The position numbers and the translations under genes were made by a program. This document shows, one piece after another, positions 59,190 to 64,000 of a DNA stretch of 64,000 nucleotides. Position 1 is the stretch's first letter; each line of letters opens with the position of its first letter. The stretch comes from Lactococcus fujiensis JCM 16395 (GTDB lineage: Bacteria > Bacillota > Bacilli > Lactobacillales > Streptococcaceae): the NCBI RefSeq assembly GCF_002441655.1, contig NZ_JXJU01000009.1, forward strand, positions 40,841 through 104,840, read 5' to 3'. The notes under the pieces are model-generated. The model was not told the origin of the DNA, did no database searches, and worked only from the letters and a program-made list of their open reading frames with translations.

Positions 59190-60133
59190 AAACTTGCCTC
59201 CTTGTCAGGACTGACAACTTGATTTTTCAATTTTTCTTCATCTTTTTCGGCAACTTCCAGGCGGAAAATCTCATCAAGTGACGGAGGGGCTTGAACAAAA
59301 GCCTGAACATAACCATCTCCAGCAACTTTTTGGAAAATTTCCCGTCCAACTTTAGCATCTAGTAATTTAATCGAACGCCCTGAACTTTGCTTATTAACAG
59401 ATATAACACCTGGAATAGTCAATAATTCTTGATCTGAGATGGGAGATTCCAAGTAAATGCGCGTCCGTCCATAACTTTCACGAATTTCTTGAACGGTGCC
59501 ACTCAATACTGTTTTTCCATCTTTCAACATCAACAATTGATCAGACAAAAGCTCAACATCACTCATGTTGTGATTTGAAAAAATGACCGCTGCTCCATTG
59601 TCACGACTATGCTTTATTTCATTTCGCAAAAGTTCCGTATTGACCGGATCTAGCCCAGTAAATGGTTCATCTAGAATTAAAAACTCAGGTTCATGCAATA
59701 AAGTTGCGATAAATTGAACCTTTTGCGCATTCCCTTTTGACAAAGTTTGGACTTTATCTGTTGGTTTACCAACAACTTCGAGTCGTTTCATCCAATCTTT
59801 TAATTTAATCCGAGCATCGGCTCGCTTCATTCCGTGAAGTTCAGCGAAATACATGATTTGATCTTCTACAGTCATTTTTTGGTAGAGTCCACGTTCCTCT
59901 GGTAAGAAACCAATTTTTTGTTTGGTTGCTTGGCTTATTTCCTCACCATTCCATGTAATTCTTCCCTCATCAATCCCGATAAATTTTAAAATCATCCGAA
60001 ACGTTGTCGTTTTTCCGGCACCATTTTGTCCAATTAATCCCATGACTTCGCCAGGATTTATATTCATCGTTAAATGATCCACTGCCACTTTTTCACCGAA
60101 ACGCTTTGTGACATTATCAATATTTAAAGCCAT
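59186..60133 (-). CDS. ABC transporter ATPase, NatA/YhaQ-like
   Basis: A 315-residue ATPase: Walker A GQNGAGKTT (near 36), signature LSKGNAQK, Walker B FLILDEPFTGLDP and H-loop FSNHNM. The 90-residue C-terminal extension with the ...LDEIFRLEV block is normal for this group. It has its own promoter at 60203-60230 and is coupled with the permease. Confidence 0.9.
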   Translation of the reverse strand: MALNIDNVTKRFGEKVAVDHLTMNINPGEVMGLIGQNGAGKTTTFRMILKFIGIDEGRITWNGEEISQATKQKIGFLPEERGLYQKMTVEDQIMYFAELHGMKRADARIKLKDWMKRLEVVGKPTDKVQTLSKGNAQKVQFIATLLHEPEFLILDEPFTGLDPVNTELLRNEIKHSRDNGAAVIFSNHNMSDVELLSDQLLMLKDGKTVLSGTVQEIRESYGRTRIYLESPISDQELLTIPGVISVNKQSSGRSIKLLDAKVGREIFQKVAGDGYVQAFVQAPPSLDEIFRLEVAEKDEEKLKNQVVSPDKEASL

Positions 60134-60202
60134 ATGTACTCCTTTTCAACTAATGAAGTTTCTTACCAACTGAATATATAAACAGCTACTCGTTTCACTA
60201 CC

Positions 60203-60230
60203 ATTATACACAATATTCAATATAATACAA
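60203..60230 (-). promoter_or_regulatory. Promoter of the NatAB-like operon
   Basis: Minus-strand TTGTAT (60225-60230), 16-base spacer, TATAAT (60203-60208) preceded by TGTG. It lies in the 110-base gap after the DUF membrane gene. Confidence 0.65.
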
Positions 60231-60243
60231 TATAAAAGCTGAC

Positions 60244-60873
60244 TCATTCTGCATTTTTTTTCTTCTCTAAATACCAGCCCAATACAACGATTGAAAAAAC
60301 AATTGCCGACCATAAATAAGCTAGAATCTGAAAGAATTCACCGTTGATTTTCCCTAATATAATCAAGGATTCCTTCGATTGAATCAAACGATACAAAGAA
60401 AGAATGGGAATAATCCAATAAATTATCGCCAAAATCTGAAACAATCGAACTTGTTTAGGGTTAACCTGCGTCCCGAAATAAGCGCCACGTAGCATTCGAT
60501 CCCCCAGAAAAAAGATTGAACTTATCGCCAGAATAACAATATTTTGATTTGTTGTGCTAATCCAATTGATGTTGCTTGTCTCCATAAAAATTGTATTGAA
60601 AAAGAGCAAAAGTCCTGCAAAAATTAAAGTGTCTGCATAAACGGCACCCATCAATACCTTTTGGCGTTCATCCAACTCATTGCGCCGCCCTGAATTTTTT
60701 CTCATTCCTATGAAAAATGCTAGAGCTAAAGCTGTAAATAAACCTGAAAAGAAGCCCAGTCGCGTTTGATTTATTTTTGTATCATAAATCGCTAAACCAG
60801 CAAAAAACAAGGCTAAAACAAGCGAAACAATGGCCATATAAAAATTTATTTTTCTTGATCTGCTTTTATACAT
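60244..60873 (-). CDS. Membrane protein paired with an XRE regulator (DUF2178/DUF3796-like)
   Basis: A 209-residue protein with six hydrophobic segments and the RNELDERQKVLMGAVYAD block after the second helix, a motif of small membrane proteins often encoded with an XRE regulator. It starts with the ATG that immediately follows the TAA of the regulator, with GGAG as ribosome site. Function unknown. The next operon is an ABC exporter with its own promoter. Confidence 0.75.
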   Translation of the reverse strand: MYKSRSRKINFYMAIVSLVLALFFAGLAIYDTKINQTRLGFFSGLFTALALAFFIGMRKNSGRRNELDERQKVLMGAVYADTLIFAGLLLFFNTIFMETSNINWISTTNQNIVILAISSIFFLGDRMLRGAYFGTQVNPKQVRLFQILAIIYWIIPILSLYRLIQSKESLIILGKINGEFFQILAYLWSAIVFSIVVLGWYLEKKKNAE

Positions 60874-61089
60874 TTACTGATCTCCTTTATCATCTTCCCA
60901 AAATAAATCGTCAAGCGTTTTACCAAGAACCTTGCAAATTTCGATGCAGAGACTAATCGTTGGGTTATATTTTCCTGATTCAACTGCTACAATCGTCTGT
61001 CGGGTGACGCCGACCGCCTCTGCCAGATCATTTTGAGTCATTCCACATAATGTTCGAGTAGCCTTGAGTTTTAAATTCTTCCCCGTTAT
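60874..61089 (-). CDS. XRE-family regulator with a non-canonical start (ATA)
   Basis: A 71-codon frame coding NLKLKATRTLCGMTQNDLAE, then AVGVTRQTIVAVESGKYNPT and an ICKVLGKTLDDLFWED end: a complete HTH_3 domain of the short family whose members usually start MK-NxLK. Upstream to the first in-frame stop (six codons before ATA) there is no ATG, GTG, TTG or CTG. The ATA at 61089 is five bases from a GAGG site and fits the family's start point. A good promoter lies at 61131-61159. Either ATA starts translation poorly, the gene is silenced by a point change, or a shorter product starts at an internal ATG (residue 17) and lacks the first helix. Confidence 0.65.
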   Translation of the reverse strand: MTGKNLKLKATRTLCGMTQNDLAEAVGVTRQTIVAVESGKYNPTISLCIEICKVLGKTLDDLFWEDDKGDQ

Positions 61090-61130
61090 CCTACCCTCGA
61101 TTCTATATTATTTCCTATTTTTCTAGCTGT

Positions 61131-61159
61131 AGTATAAAATATATCATTCAAAAAGTCAA
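61131..61159 (-). promoter_or_regulatory. Promoter of the XRE-membrane protein pair
   Basis: Minus-strand TTGACT (61154-61159), exact 17-base spacer, TATACT (61131-61136), about 42 bases before the XRE frame. Confidence 0.8.
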
Positions 61160-61218
61160 ATATAATATACTTTTATCAAAATAAATTTGACAAAAAAACT
61201 GACTCCCGCCAGCTCAAC

Positions 61219-61779
61219 TCATTCAAGCAAATATTCAATGTCTTCTGTTGTCAGTTCTGTAACAGACTTTATTGGCTTCACGTTGCCTTCAGTTTGTAAT
61301 TCTTTATCCATCCAACTGATTCCATACCACTGATTAAATTTATAACCTGATTTTTCAAAAATACCAATCCAATGAAAGCCTAAACTTTCGTGAAACTTGA
61401 CACTGTTCTCATTTGGAAAAGTGATGCAGGCGTACGCCCGTTGATAATTTAATTTTGTCAAAGCGAACAATAATTTTTGGTATAACTGCTTGCCTACACC
61501 ATGTTGCGTTTCGTTTTCATCAACATAAATTGATAACTCGACAACCCAATCGTAGGCTTTGCGTTCACGATATCTTGAAGCATATGCATAACCTATAATT
61601 TTTCCTTCTTGAAGCGCAACAAGATAAGGAAATGTCTCGGAAATTTGTTTGATTCGATCAGCAAATTCTTCTACTGTGGGGACTTCATATTCAAAAGTGA
61701 TTGCAGTTTTTTTTACATATGGCTCATAAATAGCCACTAAATCACCAGCATCTTCTGCTCGTGCAAATCGAAAATCCAT
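61219..61779 (-). CDS. GNAT acetyltransferase, phosphinothricin-acetyltransferase-like
   Basis: A 186-residue member of the PAT/Bar-like GNAT group: FRFARAEDAGDLVAIYEPYVKKTAITFEYE opening (first part seen as AEDAGDLVAIYEPYV), AYASRYRERKAYDWVVELSI and GVGKQLYQKLL for acetyl-CoA. It ends with a short extra acidic tail. The family acetylates amino groups of small compounds, and here the substrate is unknown. No evidence for transfer is seen. Confidence 0.87.
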   Translation of the reverse strand: MDFRFARAEDAGDLVAIYEPYVKKTAITFEYEVPTVEEFADRIKQISETFPYLVALQEGKIIGYAYASRYRERKAYDWVVELSIYVDENETQHGVGKQLYQKLLFALTKLNYQRAYACITFPNENSVKFHESLGFHWIGIFEKSGYKFNQWYGISWMDKELQTEGNVKPIKSVTELTTEDIEYLLE

Positions 61780-61844
61780 CGTCTTGTCCTTTTCTTTTTT
61801 TGCTCATTATACTTTTTTTCACAGCCATTTACAAGAATTTAAAA

Positions 61845-61868
61845 GAAAAAGCTGGTCATCCAGCTCAT
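61845..61868 (-). terminator. Terminator of the permease gene
   Basis: AGCTGG / CCAGCT stem with an ATGA loop followed by TTTTTCTTTT on the minus strand. Confidence 0.8.
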
Positions 61869-61875
61869 TTTGTTT

Positions 61876-63054
61876 TTAAATTATTGAAACAATGACAAGA
61901 CCAATAGCGGTCAGAACAACTAAGAATGCAACCATACAAATTGCAAAATATTTGGCATATCCAGCGATCTCACTTCGTCCTTGAACAGAAATGACTTTAT
62001 AAGCAATCAGCGTTGCCATAGAGGCGGTCAGCATCCCGACTCCCCCAACATCTGCACCTAAGATAACAGCGACGCCATGCGTTGTAAATGGGGACATCAG
62101 AACAGCCGATGAAATATTAGAAATGACTTGACTAATTAAGACGGTACCAAGAAATGCGCCTTGCGGACTTGACGCGAGATTTGAAACAAAAGTTGTGATT
62201 TGTTCTATATCAACTAAATTTCCTACAATGATAAAGAAACACATGAAGGTTAGGATTAAATGGTAATCGGCAGACTTAAATAATTCACGCTTATAAAGAA
62301 AAACAATCAGAGAAGTAATTCCAGCAGCAATCCAGTAAAAATTAATTCCACCAATGGCAACTTTTGTAAAGACAGAGGTTGCCATTAGAACCATCAAAGC
62401 GACGAAAACGACAACTTCAACAATATTAAAATCTTTCGGTTTTGTGTCAACATGAATGGGGTCTTTATCAATTAAGAAACAAGCCAAATTCAAGACGATA
62501 AAACCAGCAATCCACATTGGAACAGTTCCTTTGAAAAACGCCATGTTATTAGACGACAAATGGAAAAAGTTATAAACATAAAGATTATGTGGATTACCGA
62601 AGGGTAATAAAGTCGAGCCCATGTGACATGCGGGGACAATGAAAGAAGCACCCCAGTAAACTGACTTACGATTTTCCACATGCTTTGTAATATATAAATA
62701 CAAGGGCAACATCGTTAAAATCGTAAGATCATTTGTGAAGAAAACAGCCAAAAAGAACGTCAAATTTGTTGTAAAACGAACAAGTTGACGCGTTGTTTTG
62801 GACTTGCTGACCATCGATTCCCCGATGTAACGGAGGAGACCTGACTCTCTAAAGCCACCGATAACTAACATCAGCCCAAAAACAGTGGCAATGACTTTCC
62901 AGTCAAAAAACCTCGTGGTAAAATGCGCTTGTCCGAAAACCATCGCGTTGAGCGCTATAATGAAGGAAACCAAAAAGACTTTGTCTACGACAAAAAATTG
63001 CCAAATTTTTGCCCAAAGACTTTGATTCCCAAGCTCTGAAGAGGTATGTTCCAT
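61876..63054 (-). CDS. ArsB/SLC13-type anion permease
   Basis: A membrane transporter of about 392 residues, with 10 or more helices, of the ArsB/NhaD/SLC13 (citrate, arsenite) superfamily: ALNAMVFGQAHF, FFTNDLTILTMLPL and NISSAVLMSPFTTHGVAVILGA are visible signature segments. I start it at ATG 63054, with AGGGGAAGA as ribosome site; the longest frame begins 30 bases before with GTG. The ion it carries cannot be told. There is no arsenic regulator nearby. Confidence 0.85.
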   Translation of the reverse strand: MEHTSSELGNQSLWAKIWQFFVVDKVFLVSFIIALNAMVFGQAHFTTRFFDWKVIATVFGLMLVIGGFRESGLLRYIGESMVSKSKTTRQLVRFTTNLTFFLAVFFTNDLTILTMLPLYLYITKHVENRKSVYWGASFIVPACHMGSTLLPFGNPHNLYVYNFFHLSSNNMAFFKGTVPMWIAGFIVLNLACFLIDKDPIHVDTKPKDFNIVEVVVFVALMVLMATSVFTKVAIGGINFYWIAAGITSLIVFLYKRELFKSADYHLILTFMCFFIIVGNLVDIEQITTFVSNLASSPQGAFLGTVLISQVISNISSAVLMSPFTTHGVAVILGADVGGVGMLTASMATLIAYKVISVQGRSEIAGYAKYFAICMVAFLVVLTAIGLVIVSII

Positions 63055-63172
63055 TTCTTCCCCTAACTTTTTAAGTAAAAACACACTTCATCTATTATAT
63101 CAGTAACTTAGTAAATATCAAAGTACTTTTTAATTTTTTTTCAATTAAAAATTTATTAAATTTAAATGTAAA

Positions 63173-63195
63173 AAGCTCTCCAAAATGAGAGCTTC
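63173..63195 (-). terminator. Minus-strand terminator in the terminal gap
   Basis: AAGCTCTC / GAGAGCTT stem (63173-63180 with 63188-63195) with a seven-base loop, then TTTTTAC on the minus strand. It implies a transcript from the right, but I found no credible gene between it and 63660. Confidence 0.65.
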
Positions 63196-63662
63196 GTGAA
63201 GTATTGTATTTATCTAATCTGTTATTACCCGATAGAACCTTCCATTTAAAAATGGAATTACTTAATCTCATTATATGACCTAAAACATTGATATATAAGC
63301 ATTAATTAGTTTAAAACATTTTTAGTATAATACCATTCTGACATAAAAGTTTAATACTTATGCCCCTTTTTTGCCCCCTAATTTCATAATATACTATCTT
63401 GCTTTTTCAGCTTAACAAGCAACTCTTTCAGGCTCATTTTTAATATTAAAATTGTGTTGAAAAATAAACTAGTAATGATTTTATTTTGTGACCATCAAAA
63501 ATGTCGGGAGCAAACCGCTGGAAACCGCGTAACTTCAAATTTTCGTTAGGTCACGAAAAATGGCCTACATTTTCATATCAAATAGGCGAAAATGTTAACA
63601 TGTCATGTACCACGTTAATAGTTTACCTTTTTCCTCAAAAAAGTTAACACCTTTGTGCAACA

Positions 63663-63713
63663 AAAAAGCCGTCCATACCCCTCAGTAATGAACAACTTTT
63701 TGAATATATCACA
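63663..63713 (-). ncRNA. Candidate ~50-base RNA from P3
   Basis: Between the expected start after P3 (about 63713) and the T-run of terminator B there are about 50 bases, nearly all of them the hairpin with a GAGGGG loop. There is no ORF. I infer a short non-coding RNA; it is not a family I recognise. Confidence 0.45.
63666..63700 (-). terminator. Sister terminator B
   Basis: Twelve-pair stem AAAGTTGTTCAT / ATGGACGGCTTT (three G-T pairs) with a loop containing GAGGGG, followed by six T on the minus strand. Very similar to the hairpin at 63938. Confidence 0.75.
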
Positions 63714-63930
63714 CAATTATTATAGCACTTGAAATTTTAATTGCAACAGAAAGCACACGCATTAGGAAACGTGTGCTTGAAAAATTGGTTTACACGTACA
63801 TTATAGCACTTATACCTTTATTGTCAAATAGAAAAAGCACCCTAAACTGGCAAGAAAAAGGTACTCTGTTGGTATAGCACTTCAAAAAGGAGTGCACATT
63901 TATTATAACATTACTATTATACTTGTCAAA
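63713..63930 (-). promoter_or_regulatory. Three tandem minus-strand promoters
   Basis: P1: TTGACA 63925-63930, TATAAT 63903-63908. P2: TTGACA 63823-63828, TATAAT 63801-63806. P3: TTGCAA 63742-63747, TATAAT 63720-63725. All have 16-base spacers; P2 and P3 share the extended AAGTGCTATAAT. A third AAGTGCTAT copy lies at 63874-63883. No protein frame follows any of them. Confidence 0.7.
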
Positions 63931-63937
63931 ACAAAAA

Positions 63938-63974
63938 AAGCCGTCCATACTGTCCCCTAGCATGAACGACTTTC
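63938..63974 (-). terminator. Sister terminator A
   Basis: Twelve-pair stem AAAGTCGTTCAT / ATGGACGGCTTT (two G-T pairs), loop with TAGGGGACAG, then seven T on the minus strand. It ends a transcript that begins beyond the right edge and directly precedes P1. Confidence 0.8.
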
Positions 63975-64000
63975 AACTTTTAGTGTGTTAAACATAAAAA

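Larger units (their letters stand above)
63055..64000. other. Gene-poor terminal region
   Basis: About 950 bases without a convincing gene. It holds a terminator (63173-63195), a GGGGGCAAAAAAGGGGCA string on the minus strand (about 63361-63380) that resembles the end region of some phage-type integrase genes, two GTTAAC palindromes (63595, 63644), an ACATTTTC / GAAAATGT repeat (about 63570-63600), and the promoter-terminator cluster at 63663-63974. Short open frames exist but lack ribosome sites. Confidence 0.6.

Noticed and set aside
63156..63272. Minus-strand frame of 38 codons
   Set aside because: It runs through the terminator hairpin at 63173-63195 and lacks a ribosome site.
63502..63648. 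Plus-strand frame of 48 codons starting MSGANRWKPRNFKFSLGHEK
   Set aside because: Composition looks protein-like, but there is no ribosome site, an in-frame stop lies four codons upstream, and it lies between minus-strand control elements. Kept only as a note.

Overview
The window looks like low-GC Gram-positive chromosome from the genus Lactococcus. The supporting signs are a glutamine transporter GlnP with two fused binding domains, an atpEBFHAGDC operon with a 68-residue c subunit, an EstA-type esterase, a small SRP RNA next to tadA, HicDH- and Bce-type genes, AGGAGG ribosome binding sites and short-loop terminators. The species cannot be fixed from the sequence alone. Almost everything is on the minus strand. 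The plus-strand exceptions are a zinc-ribbon gene, a MacB-like ABC gene, one dedA, rpsT and glnPQ.

Layout: 1-2330 holds a cellobiose-family PTS EIIC, cut by the left edge, and its likely RpiR regulator. 2398-9528 is housekeeping: leuS, a HTH_30 regulator, prs, SRP RNA, tadA, a metallo-hydrolase, a YoaK membrane protein and an orphan. 9697-13553 has the zinc ribbon, the ABC exporter, a DedA protein and a long MarR regulator with its own operator. 13689-19818 is cydA-cydB / cydD-cydC for cytochrome bd oxidase and its assembly exporter, with Rex-like and FNR-like sites upstream. 20205-23613 has rpsT, recD2 and a histidine phosphatase.

23614-39347 is the aromatic amino acid region. Reading along the minus strand it runs aroE, aroB, (DUF1697, DMT permease, DUF1054), aroC, a small orphan, then a complete Bce-type antimicrobial-peptide sensing and detoxification module (YxeA protein, a 43-residue membrane peptide, ABC ATPase, ABC permease, response regulator, histidine kinase), then tyrA, two duplicated GNAT acetyltransferases, aroA, aroK and pheA. 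An exact BceR-type binding site lies in front of the yxeA gene, so peptide stress could reach tyrA if transcription reads through.

39441-47062 has a second DedA gene with a TGTGA-N6-TCACA palindrome at its promoter, glnPQ, a HicDH-type dehydrogenase, a lectin-like surface protein without a usable sortase signal, and an orphan membrane protein. 47202-53809 is the F1Fo ATP synthase operon. 54039-63054 carries estA, comEC, comEA, a NatAB-like exporter, a membrane protein paired with an XRE regulator that lacks a normal start codon, a PAT-like acetyltransferase and an ArsB/SLC13-type permease.

The last 950 bases contain no convincing gene. They hold three closely spaced minus-strand promoters, all with 16-base spacers, and two sister terminators. 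This looks like a cluster of short non-coding RNAs, and it is the least explained part of the window.
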